17,547 bases of DNA, taken from the NCBI GenBank assembly GCA_002385825.1, contig DGEG01000033.1:1-17547 (forward strand), read 5' to 3'. Made by a program: the position numbers and the translations under genes. How positions within the stretch are numbered: the stretch's first letter is position 1; every line of letters starts with the position of its first letter. Positions 7,440-14,392 of the stretch are shown here, one piece after another. The notes below the pieces were generated by a model, which was not told the origin of the DNA, made no database searches, and saw only the letters and a list, made by a program, of their open reading frames with translations. Source of the stretch: Firmicutes bacterium UBA3932 (GTDB taxonomy: Bacteria; Bacillota; Clostridia; Peptostreptococcales; Anaerovoracaceae).

Positions 7440-7453
7440 TAGGAGATGAAACA

Positions 7454-8449
7454 GTGACATTAACGGAGGCAAAGGAGCTGGTGGCCCAGTCGGGCCGTAT
7501 GCTTCTCGAGGAAAGACTGGCTGCCCGTACCTGGGGCAACATTAGCTGCCGCGTAGACGAGGATAGAATAGTAATAACGCCCAGCGGGCTCGGCTATGAA
7601 GCGATGAGACCTGAAGATGTCGTATCGATGAGCATGAGCTCAGGGGAATGGGAAGGACGTCTAAAACCTTCTTCCGAAAAAGGAGTTCATATTGCCGCGT
7701 ATCGGACGCTGCCCGATGCCCGGTTTGTGATACATACCCATCAGACATATGCTTCTGCAATAGGACTGACAGGCATGGATGATCTTGCGCTAACAGAAGA
7801 AGAGCGCACCGCCTTGGGCGGTATTGAAGCTGCGGGCTACGCTTTACCGGGGACGAAGAGATTAGCTAATAACATTGAAAAAGCATTTCGAAAAGGAGCC
7901 CATGTGGTCCTGTTAGTGCGTCACGGCGTAGTCATTGCGGCAAGTGATCGAGAAGAGGCTTTCCGCCGTGCTCGGCTGCTGGAAACCGTCTGCCGGCGGG
8001 CTTGTAAAGGCCAGCCTGCGGATGAAATCACTCATGACGAACAAATGGCAAAGAACCTCATGGCTTCGATGAGTAAAGCATTTAAGAATGTATGCCATAC
8101 AGGAGCTGCTCCTGTTTTGGCCTGTGCGTCTGCAGGAAAACCTATCCCTGCCCAGTTGGATGATATGGCCCAGATGATAGGGTCACGCATCATGGTGGCG
8201 GAGGCGAAAGAGAAGGCCATCCAGGATGCCCTTGGCAAGGAAGCAGTCGTATTGGTTCCGGGAATCGGTGCTATATGTCGCGGACTCACGGAGCTGGACG
8301 CAAAAGCCCTATGCCTGTTGGCGGAAAAGGCCTGCATATGCTGGCTTCACACTCAGGCCCTGGAAGTGAACACAAAGCTGTCATGGTTTGATACCATGCT
8401 TATGCATTGGATCTATCTGATGAAATATTCTAAAGCTGCAGGAGCTTAA
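7454..8449 (+). CDS. Class II aldolase/adducin-family protein with a C-terminal extension
   Basis: Zn-dependent aldolase-fold protein, 331 residues from GTG 7454 (AGGAG 8 nt upstream; the open frame reaches back to a TTG at 7391, but that lies in the leader palindrome). The first 215 residues form a standard class II aldolase domain: GNIS (28-31), TPSG (42-45), PSSE with acid/base Glu75, metal ligands His94 and His96 in HTHQTYA, and His157 in RHGVV, matching the fuculose-1-phosphate aldolase layout. The last 115 residues look like a degenerate second copy lacking metal ligands (LVPGIGAICRGLTELDAKAL). The family includes sugar-phosphate aldolases, epimerases and decarboxylases, and the substrate is not determinable. 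The T-box transcription unit follows. Confidence 0.8.
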   Translation: MTLTEAKELVAQSGRMLLEERLAARTWGNISCRVDEDRIVITPSGLGYEAMRPEDVVSMSMSSGEWEGRLKPSSEKGVHIAAYRTLPDARFVIHTHQTYASAIGLTGMDDLALTEEERTALGGIEAAGYALPGTKRLANNIEKAFRKGAHVVLLVRHGVVIAASDREEAFRRARLLETVCRRACKGQPADEITHDEQMAKNLMASMSKAFKNVCHTGAAPVLACASAGKPIPAQLDDMAQMIGSRIMVAEAKEKAIQDALGKEAVVLVPGIGAICRGLTELDAKALCLLAEKACICWLHTQALEVNTKLSWFDTMLMHWIYLMKYSKAAGA

Positions 8450-8487
8450 ACCCTTTACCTCCCCGCCGGTTATGAGTAAAATGGCTA

Positions 8488-8516
8488 TTGACTTATACTT
8501 TGAAAGCGGGTATTAT
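8488..8516 (+). promoter_or_regulatory. Sigma-A type promoter of the T-box/ligase transcript
   Basis: TTGACT (8488-8493), 17-nt spacer, TATTAT (8511-8516): five of six consensus positions in each box. The start would be near 8523, shortly before stem I of the T-box. Confidence 0.7.
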
Positions 8517-8534
8517 CGAGTATAACATCGAGTT

Positions 8535-8812
8535 AAATAAACTTGAAAGATGATGATCGGAAAGAAGTAGATGCATGCCGACTTTACAGAGAGTTGCCGG
8601 TTGGTGAGAGGCGCAAAGGAGAATTGCATCGAATACATTCCGGGAGTTGCGGGCTGAAGGAAATTTTTCTGTGTAGGCCTTGCCGGGAGCGCCCGTTACA
8701 GTGCCAGGGTGTGTTAGCACTCGCTGAGGTAAACGTCGTGAGACGTTTATGAACTGAGGTGGTACCACGGAATTTCCGTCCTCTGAATTTTATATTCGAG
8801 GACGATTTTTAA
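8535..8812 (+). promoter_or_regulatory. T-box leader, specifier UAC (tyrosine)
   Basis: T-boxes read the charging state of one tRNA and let transcription continue when it is uncharged. Stem I: GGAA (8559-8562) pairs with TTCC (8638-8641). The specifier loop has AGTA (8566-8569) on its 5' side and GAA-TAC-A (8631-8637) on its 3' side. It is closed by GATGCA (8570-8575) with TGCATC (8625-8630). In the usual GAA-NNN-A layout the specifier is UAC, a Tyr codon. A distal AGAGAG and GGTTGGTGAGAG follow the common T-box pattern. Stem III is TAAACGTC-GTGA-GACGTTTA (8730-8749 plus closing pairs). The T-box core TGAGGTGGTACCACGG lies at about 8755-8770, with UGGU complementary to the ACCA end of a tRNA with discriminator A, as in tRNA-Tyr. 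The competing terminator is at 8777-8810. Confidence 0.92.
8777..8810 (+). terminator. Terminator hairpin of the T-box
   Basis: CGTCCTC (8777-8783) pairs with GAGGACG (8798-8804), extended by GAAT/ATTC inside with one bulged T, then TTTTT (8806-8810). The 5' arm also pairs with GAGG of the T-box core to form the antiterminator, so the two structures exclude each other. It ends 18 nt before the ligase start. Confidence 0.9.
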
Positions 8813-8828
8813 TTTATAGGGAGGAAAT

Positions 8829-10460
8829 ATGGTTATTACGGAAATTCTTGAAAGGAATGCGTCATTGTTCGGTGATGAAGTCTGTCTGGTGGAGATAAAT
8901 CCGGATATCAAGGAATGTAAGGCGGACTGGAAAGAATATGATTTGGTGGAAACGGATCCGGCCCGCAAATATCGCCGCGAGATGACATGGCGCGAATTTG
9001 ACGATAAGGCCAATCGATTTGCCAATTTTCTGCTGGACAGAGGTCTGCAAAAGGGCCACAAAGTAGCTATTTTACTGATGAATTGCCTGGAATGGCTACC
9101 CATTTATTTCGGCATCCTCAAGACAGGGGCGATAGCCGTTCCGTTGAATTATCGATATACTGCCGAAGAAATTAAATATTGTCTCGATTTGGCGGAATGC
9201 GATGTCATTGTATTCGGGCCGGAATTCAATGAGCGAATTGACGCAATAAAAGATGATATTCCAAATGTCAAAATGCGCTTATTCGTTGGACAAGGACGTC
9301 CGCGTTTTTCGGAAAGCTACTATGCGCTGACCGCCTGTTGCTCTTCGGTAAGCCCGAGGATCAAGCTGAGCGAGAAGGACGATGCGGCCATCTATTTTTC
9401 GTCGGGAACCACTGGTTTTCCCAAAGCAATATTGCACACGCATCTAAGTCTGATAACGGCCTGTGAGGTGGAAATGTACCATCACAAGCAGACGCGGGAG
9501 GACAATTTTCTCTTAATTCCACCCCTTTATCATACAGGCGCGAAAATGCATTGGTTTGGCAGCCTGCTTTCAGGAAGCAAAGCTGTATTGCTGCGGAGCA
9601 CGATGCCGGAACATATAATCAAAGCCGTTTCCGATGAAAAAATTACTATAGTCTGGCTGCTTGTGCCCTGGGCACAGGATATCCTCGATGCAATTGAGCG
9701 AGGCGACATTAAGCTGGAAGACTACCAGCTGTCCCAGTGGAGATTGATGCACATTGGCGCGCAGCCGGTTCCGCCAAGTCTGATTCGTCGCTGGAAGCAT
9801 TATTTCCCGAACCATGATTACGATACAAACTATGGATTGTCTGAGGCTATAGGTCCCGGCTGTGTCCATCTTGGGATTGAAAATATTCATAAAGTCGGGG
9901 CAATAGGAAAGGCCGGTTACAGCTGGCAGCTGAAAGTGGTGGATGAAAAGGGAAATCCTGTGAAACAAGGTGAAGTGGGTGAACTCTGCGTGAGAGGACC
10001 GGGTTTAATGAAGTGCTATTATAGAAACCCGGAAGCGACGGCGGCTGTGTTGAAAGACGGTTGGCTCTATACAGGCGACATGGCCCGCATCGATGAGGAC
10101 GGCTTCGTGTATCTGGTAGATCGCAAGAAAGATGTAATCATCAGCGGTGGTGAAAACATCTACCCGGTGCAGGTGGAGGATTTCCTAAGGGGTCATCATG
10201 CAATAAAAGATGCGGCTGTGATCGGAGTTCCCGATAAGCGTCTGGGCGAAATTGCCGCGGCTATTATAGAGGTAAAACCCGGCTTCTCCTGTACCGAAGA
10301 GGAGATTATGGAGTTCTGCCTGGATCTGCCCCGGTATAAGCGCCCGAGAAAGATAATATTTGACAGTATCCCGCGGAATCCTACGGGTAAAATCGAAAAA
10401 CCGCGACTTCGGGAAAAATATTGCGGTCTGAATATCGTCGAAGTGCAGACGACAAGCTGA
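8829..10460 (+). CDS. AMP-forming acyl-/aryl-CoA ligase (ANL superfamily)
   Basis: Activates a carboxylic acid with ATP to an acyl-AMP and then to the CoA thioester. Its 543 residues are normal for the family. ATP-binding loop YFSSGTTGFPKA (189-200), NYGLSEA (334-340), hinge region YTGDMARIDEDGF with DRKKD (414-435), and NPTGKIEKP with the catalytic Lys521 are all intact, so the enzyme should be active. Substrate (fatty, aromatic or short-chain acid) cannot be read from the motifs. Ribosome binding site GGGAGG precedes the ATG. The gene sits alone behind a tyrosine-type T-box, so expression should rise when tRNA-Tyr is uncharged. That suggests a role in supplying tyrosine, for example by activating an aryl acid, but this is inference. 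Confidence 0.88.
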   Translation: MVITEILERNASLFGDEVCLVEINPDIKECKADWKEYDLVETDPARKYRREMTWREFDDKANRFANFLLDRGLQKGHKVAILLMNCLEWLPIYFGILKTGAIAVPLNYRYTAEEIKYCLDLAECDVIVFGPEFNERIDAIKDDIPNVKMRLFVGQGRPRFSESYYALTACCSSVSPRIKLSEKDDAAIYFSSGTTGFPKAILHTHLSLITACEVEMYHHKQTREDNFLLIPPLYHTGAKMHWFGSLLSGSKAVLLRSTMPEHIIKAVSDEKITIVWLLVPWAQDILDAIERGDIKLEDYQLSQWRLMHIGAQPVPPSLIRRWKHYFPNHDYDTNYGLSEAIGPGCVHLGIENIHKVGAIGKAGYSWQLKVVDEKGNPVKQGEVGELCVRGPGLMKCYYRNPEATAAVLKDGWLYTGDMARIDEDGFVYLVDRKKDVIISGGENIYPVQVEDFLRGHHAIKDAAVIGVPDKRLGEIAAAIIEVKPGFSCTEEEIMEFCLDLPRYKRPRKIIFDSIPRNPTGKIEKPRLREKYCGLNIVEVQTTS

Positions 10461-10507
10461 GGAATTCACAATAGCGAAAGATTTACATATTTTACCGATT
10501 GTTTACA

Positions 10508-10543
10508 GCCCCCGAAATCCTGTAAAGTACAGGAAAAGGGGGC
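10508..10543 (+). promoter_or_regulatory. Hairpin covering the ribosome binding site of the GH18 gene
   Basis: GCCCCC (10508-10513) pairs with GGGGGC (10538-10543). Inside, CCTGT (10519-10523) pairs with ACAGG (10529-10533). The likely Shine-Dalgarno AGGAAAAGGGGG lies in the 3' half, 6-7 nt before the ATG at 10550. There is no T-tract, so it is not an obvious terminator for the ligase gene, although that role is possible. TTTACA (10502-10507) beside it might be a -35 element, with a poor -10. Confidence 0.55.
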
Positions 10544-10549
10544 TATATT

Positions 10550-12208
10550 ATGTTATCAAAAAGACTCTTGAAAAAAACGATTCCTATTATTATTATTGTC
10601 GCACTTTGTTTTCTATGGTATGGGAAACCACATTCTTTTTCTGCAGAAGGTTCGCAGGAGAGCTTTCGAAGCGCAAATCTTCGTTACAATATGTCTTATG
10701 TATATTTCGGCAGCTCAGGCTTGTATGTTCAACATGTGGACCGGACCGGCGGCAGCCTGGATGAAATCTCGCCTAACTATTTCAATCTGAACAAGGACGG
10801 AACCCTTGCGCTGACTCCGGCAGTAGAGCAGGCTTTTGTTGATGAAATGCATCGCCGGGGCATTTTAGTGGTTCCGTTTTTGAGCAATCACTGGGACAGA
10901 GAATTGGGACAGGACGCACTTGCAAACAGAAAGAAACTGGCAGATCAAATAGCGGAAGCCGTAGAAAGGTATAATTTGGACGGCATCAATGTGGATTTGG
11001 AAAACCTTACGGAGTATGAAAGAGATCAATATACGGACTTTATTCGTCTACTGAGGGAGAAGTTGCCTGACGAAAAGATTGTTGCCGTATCCGTCGCCGC
11101 AAACCCCTACGGCACAACAACCGGATGGAAAGGATCTTATGATTACGAGGCTTTGGGTAATTACAGTGATTATCTGATGATCATGACCTATGATGAACAC
11201 TATCAGGGCGGTGATCCGGGACCCGTTTCCAGTCTGGACTTTGCGGAAAAATCTATTCAATACGCGTTGACCAAAGTCTCCAAGGAAAAGATTGTTTTAG
11301 GTATCCCCTTTTATGGACGCATATGGAAAAACCATGGCGGTTTCCCAAAGGGGGAAGGTATCGGTAATGAGGAAGCCCGGATGCTCATTAGCAAATTCGG
11401 AGGAAGGGTCATCTTCGATTCGGATTCTTCAAGTCCTTATGCTACGATTACGGTGAAAGAGAAAGATCAAAAACCCGTAATTAACGGGCAATCGATTGAT
11501 GCGGGTACATACACCATTTGGTTTGAAAACGGAGAATCCATAAAGCGAAAGCTGCAGCTTGTAGAAAAATACGATATTAAAGGCACCGGAAGCTGGAGCC
11601 TTGGACAGGAGACTGGGGATACTTGGGATTACTATAAGCTTTGGCTAAACGGTTGTCATTTCACCGATGTGGGAAAACATTGGGCAAGAGATTACATATT
11701 GCGGGCATATAAAAAGAACTGGATTAAGGGCGTGACGCAAACTTCCTTCGCTCCGGATAGACCTCTTATCCGTGCAGAAGCTTCAGTAATGTTGGTGCGG
11801 TTGTTAAAGCTGCCCTTGCTACAGGAAGAAGAAAACTCATTTTCAGATGTTTTAGGACATTGGGCTCAAAGGGAAATCAATACCGCACAACATCATGGCA
11901 TCGTGGCAGGAGTTGAAGACGGCAAGTTCCAACCGGATGCAACCATTACAAGAGAGCAAATGGCCGTCATGCTGAGCAACGTTCTTAACAAGCTGTCTAT
12001 AACTGAAAAGGGACAACCTATAGCATTTTCCGATGTGAGCATGAATTCCAATCCCTGGTCCTGGCAGGCCATAGGGAGGATTAGCAAGTACGGGATCGCT
12101 ACCGGGTTTGAAGACGGCAGCTTTCGTCCGAAAGAACAGCTTTCCAGAGCTCAAATGACCGTAATGCTAGGGGAACTGGAGAGAACCATAGCCGACAGCG
12201 CAAAGTGA
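10550..12208 (+). CDS. Secreted GH18 glycoside hydrolase (YaaH/SleL-like) with three SLH domains
   Basis: Cell-surface glycosidase of 552 residues. A signal peptide (about 1-32) has a basic start, an Ile-rich core and a likely cut after FSA. The GH18 barrel (about 45-365) carries the catalytic motif DGINVDLE (144-151); Glu151 is the acid, and the second Asp of the usual DGxDxDxE is Asn, as in YaaH/SleL-type spore cortex N-acetylglucosaminidases. MIMTYDEHY (210-218) and GIPFYGR (251-257) are further barrel motifs. Three SLH domains at 371-420, 431-480 and 493-545 (FTDVGKHWA, FSDVLGHWA, FSDVSMNSNPWSW) would anchor it to cell-wall polymer. It likely acts on peptidoglycan or chitin-like glycan, in growth or sporulation. 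A polysaccharide deacetylase gene follows. Confidence 0.9.
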   Translation: MLSKRLLKKTIPIIIIVALCFLWYGKPHSFSAEGSQESFRSANLRYNMSYVYFGSSGLYVQHVDRTGGSLDEISPNYFNLNKDGTLALTPAVEQAFVDEMHRRGILVVPFLSNHWDRELGQDALANRKKLADQIAEAVERYNLDGINVDLENLTEYERDQYTDFIRLLREKLPDEKIVAVSVAANPYGTTTGWKGSYDYEALGNYSDYLMIMTYDEHYQGGDPGPVSSLDFAEKSIQYALTKVSKEKIVLGIPFYGRIWKNHGGFPKGEGIGNEEARMLISKFGGRVIFDSDSSSPYATITVKEKDQKPVINGQSIDAGTYTIWFENGESIKRKLQLVEKYDIKGTGSWSLGQETGDTWDYYKLWLNGCHFTDVGKHWARDYILRAYKKNWIKGVTQTSFAPDRPLIRAEASVMLVRLLKLPLLQEEENSFSDVLGHWAQREINTAQHHGIVAGVEDGKFQPDATITREQMAVMLSNVLNKLSITEKGQPIAFSDVSMNSNPWSWQAIGRISKYGIATGFEDGSFRPKEQLSRAQMTVMLGELERTIADSAK

Positions 12209-12234
12209 CAAATTACTCTGGATATACTTTCTAT

Positions 12235-12264
12235 TCGACATATCTGACAGTCATATTATATAAT
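12235..12264 (+). promoter_or_regulatory. Promoter upstream of the deacetylase gene
   Basis: TCGACA (12235-12240), 18-nt spacer, perfect TATAAT (12259-12264). Initiation would be near 12271, directly at the 5' arm of the hairpin at 12276-12306 and about 145 nt before the deacetylase ATG. Confidence 0.55.
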
Positions 12265-12275
12265 ATAACCAAGGC

Positions 12276-12313
12276 AGGGCAGTCCCGTTCGTCGCAGAGC
12301 TGCCCTTGTTTGT
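12276..12313 (+). terminator. Possible intrinsic terminator / leader hairpin
   Basis: AGGGCAG (12276-12282) pairs with CTGCCCT (12300-12306), followed by TGTTTGT. The T-tract is interrupted. It may end the GH18 transcript. Because a promoter lies just upstream, it could also act as an attenuator in the deacetylase leader. Confidence 0.45.
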
Positions 12314-12415
12314 AAGCCGTTGTACACACAGGATGCCCAACGCAAAGACAGCATTAGATTTGTAGAGCGGGCGGCAAAAAGAATTTAGCAGATAAGGGGA
12401 TAGAATAGTAAATAA

Positions 12416-13486
12416 ATGAAGAAGCAAAAGAAAAAACAAAAAAGTAGATGGGTTTTGCATATCATCCTTTTGGTTGTTGCGGGACTCATTATCTATGGCC
12501 TGTTTTACCATGGCAGCGACGGAACGGAAGGCGAGGGGCCGGGAAGTCCGCTTCCTCCTTCGCAAGAAGAACCTGTCCTGGAAGAACCCCATGAGGAACC
12601 TGGTGAAAATCCCGAACCCGGCGATAAGCCCGTTACAGACCCGGAACAAGAGGACCCTGTTTCCGAGTCTGAACCGTCCGGTTCGAAGTATACAATTTAC
12701 GCCGGCCAGCAACTAATTATACCTGTAAACGGGAATGGAGAAGCGGCAGAATCCATCGTCATAAACTCGGGAATCATTTCGTCCGAAGAAAAACAGATTG
12801 CCCTCACCTTTGATGCCGGATGGCTTTTTGATCAAACGATAGATCTGCTTAATGTTTTGGATGACTATCAGGTAAAGGCAACCTTTTTCCTCCGGGGAAA
12901 ATGGGTGGAGGATCATCCTGACTTGGCTAAGGAAATTTTGAAAAGAGGCCACAGTGTAGAGAATCATTCTCTGACTCACGGCCATATGAAGCAGATGACC
13001 GACGAAGAAGTAAGGAACGAAATGGTTATGTCCACTAAAATCATCGAAGAGGTGACGGGGTACAGGCCTTATCTGTTCCGTCCACCTTTTGGCGAATACG
13101 ATAACAGGATTTTGCGGATTTTGGCGCAGCAAGGATATCCTTATACGGTGAAATGGACCGTGGACAGCCTGGACTGGGCGGAAGAGTTAAATGGTCAGAA
13201 GATAACAGAACAATATCTGATTGAAAGAGTGCTTAGGGGAGCATCGGATAAGGGCATCGTTCTCATGCACGTAGGAGGCTATCAAACTGTTAATGCCTTG
13301 CCCGAAATCATTGAAGGGTTGCGTAAAGACGGATATAAACTTGTAAAGGTGAATGATATGCTTCCACCCTTGCAAGGGCAAACCCCAAAGATCTATACGG
13401 TTGAGAAAGGCGATACCCTTATCAGCATAGCAAGAAAGTATGGCACAACGGTGGAAGAAATTGTGAAGGCCAACTCGCTGCAATAA
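12416..13486 (+). CDS. Membrane-anchored NodB-type polysaccharide deacetylase with split LysM
   Basis: De-N-acetylase expected to act on cell-wall glycan outside the membrane, 356 residues. A basic N-terminus and one membrane segment (12-31) are followed by a Pro/Glu-rich linker (about 40-90). The NodB domain (about 125-310) has motif 1 TFDAG (131-135; the common metal-ligand Asp of TFDDG is Ala), motif 2 HSLTH (His184, His188), motif 3 RPPFGEYD (222-229), motif 4 DSLDW and motif 5 IVLMH (281-285). A LysM head (about 325-356, YTVEKGDTLISIA) ends the protein early, without the usual tail. A tail-like IYAGQQLIIPV occurs at 94-104 instead. The start has only a distant AAGGGGA (15 nt), and a stop precedes the ATG in frame, so this is the first possible ATG. 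It follows the GH18 gene. Confidence 0.88.
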   Translation: MKKQKKKQKSRWVLHIILLVVAGLIIYGLFYHGSDGTEGEGPGSPLPPSQEEPVLEEPHEEPGENPEPGDKPVTDPEQEDPVSESEPSGSKYTIYAGQQLIIPVNGNGEAAESIVINSGIISSEEKQIALTFDAGWLFDQTIDLLNVLDDYQVKATFFLRGKWVEDHPDLAKEILKRGHSVENHSLTHGHMKQMTDEEVRNEMVMSTKIIEEVTGYRPYLFRPPFGEYDNRILRILAQQGYPYTVKWTVDSLDWAEELNGQKITEQYLIERVLRGASDKGIVLMHVGGYQTVNALPEIIEGLRKDGYKLVKVNDMLPPLQGQTPKIYTVEKGDTLISIARKYGTTVEEIVKANSLQ

Positions 13487-13520
13487 CCTCGTATCTTACG
13501 GATAACAGGAAAGAATAAAT

Positions 13521-13553
13521 AAAGTGCACCCCTGTGAGACGGGGTGCCTTTGT
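13521..13553. terminator. Probable bidirectional terminator between convergent genes
   Basis: GCACCCC (13526-13532) pairs with GGGGTGC (13541-13547). The downstream flank is CTTTGTT on the plus strand and ACTTTATTTATT on the minus strand. It lies between the ends of the deacetylase gene (13486) and the convergent gene at 13572. Confidence 0.75.
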
Positions 13554-13571
13554 TATCAGGAGAAAGAGTGA

Positions 13572-14162
13572 TTAATCGTCGCAAAGACCGATTGCCAGAG
13601 CGCTCAAGTCCGGCTTTACAACTCTCAGGAATTCAAACTCGCCTTCAAAATCCCGTCCTGTCACCACTATTTTGTACTCGCAGCAACCGGGGCATGCCCG
13701 ATCGCAGAAGGTGACAGTGAAGGGCTCGCTGATTTCCACTTCTAATTCATCGATATTGTTTTCGACATCGAACTCCTTTAAATATCTCCATGTCTGTAGG
13801 GTTTCTTCCGTTCCGTTGCAGTTACGGATCAATTTGAACAGTAAATCTACTTCAACTTCGTGCTCGGCGCCTTCTTCGTCTTCAGCCTCAAAGGCAACCA
13901 AGCTTGAAAACTCTATTTTCACAATTGGCCGTTTTAAGCATGTTGTGTCAATAATGACACGGTCAAGAACGAATTCCTGGTCGCATTCAACTTCTCCGTC
14001 ATCTATTTCAAATATGGCATCCTGAGGCCTATGACCGCATTCAAAGAGTATTTTTTTTGGTTCCTGGCGTCTACTGAATCCATGCCCGTTCCGGCAGCAT
14101 TCGTCTACGACATTATCTATCCGGTTTAGGCAAAGGTGGATCCCATCTCTTGCATATTCCAT
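13572..14162 (-). CDS. Acidic Cys-rich protein, DUF4489-like
   Basis: Unknown function, 196 residues, strongly acidic, 12 Cys (including CC pairs at 22-23 and 160-161). It has the layout I associate with the clostridial DUF4489 family: ILFECG near 38-43, a VIIDTTCLKRPIVKIEFSS core (69-87), a FKLIRNCNG segment, and the closing TFCDRACPGCCEY (151-163). There is no signal peptide or membrane segment. Family members are often found near sporulation or surface genes, but no activity is established. The start ATG at 14162 has AAAGGAG 8 nt upstream on the minus strand. A 15-bp palindrome (GAGAAT-AAA-ATTCTC, 14197-14211) lies in its upstream region. It is divergent from the amidohydrolase gene. Confidence 0.75.
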   Translation of the reverse strand: MEYARDGIHLCLNRIDNVVDECCRNGHGFSRRQEPKKILFECGHRPQDAIFEIDDGEVECDQEFVLDRVIIDTTCLKRPIVKIEFSSLVAFEAEDEEGAEHEVEVDLLFKLIRNCNGTEETLQTWRYLKEFDVENNIDELEVEISEPFTVTFCDRACPGCCEYKIVVTGRDFEGEFEFLRVVKPDLSALAIGLCDD

Positions 14163-14196
14163 TTAAGATGCTCCTTTGCTTGATTTATTCGTATTT

Positions 14197-14211
14197 GAGA
14201 ATAAAATTCTC
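14197..14211. promoter_or_regulatory. Short palindrome upstream of the DUF4489-like gene
   Basis: GAGAAT (14197-14202) and ATTCTC (14206-14211) form a perfect inverted repeat around AAA, about 20 nt upstream of the minus-strand gene's ribosome binding site. It has operator-like size and position, but the regulator is unknown. Confidence 0.3.
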
Positions 14212-14392
14212 TTCCATATTTTATGTAAGGCGAGGGCGAAATGTTCGGCCACATTCATGAGGCCGGCAGGCCATATTAAGTGCGTGAACTGAGGTATTTG
14301 AAAGACTAATCTAAAAAATTGGTAAAATTATAAAAGTTATGTAGATTAATTTAACAATTAGTGATAAGATAATAAATAGCGAATATACAGCA

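Noticed and set aside
7391..7453. Upstream TTG start for the aldolase gene
   Set aside because: It falls within the leader palindrome, about 9 nt after the predicted transcript start and without a ribosome binding site. GTG 7454 has AGGAG 8 nt upstream.
8543..8752. 69-codon ORF within the T-box region, and antisense ORFs there
   Set aside because: The sequence is fully explained as structured T-box RNA.
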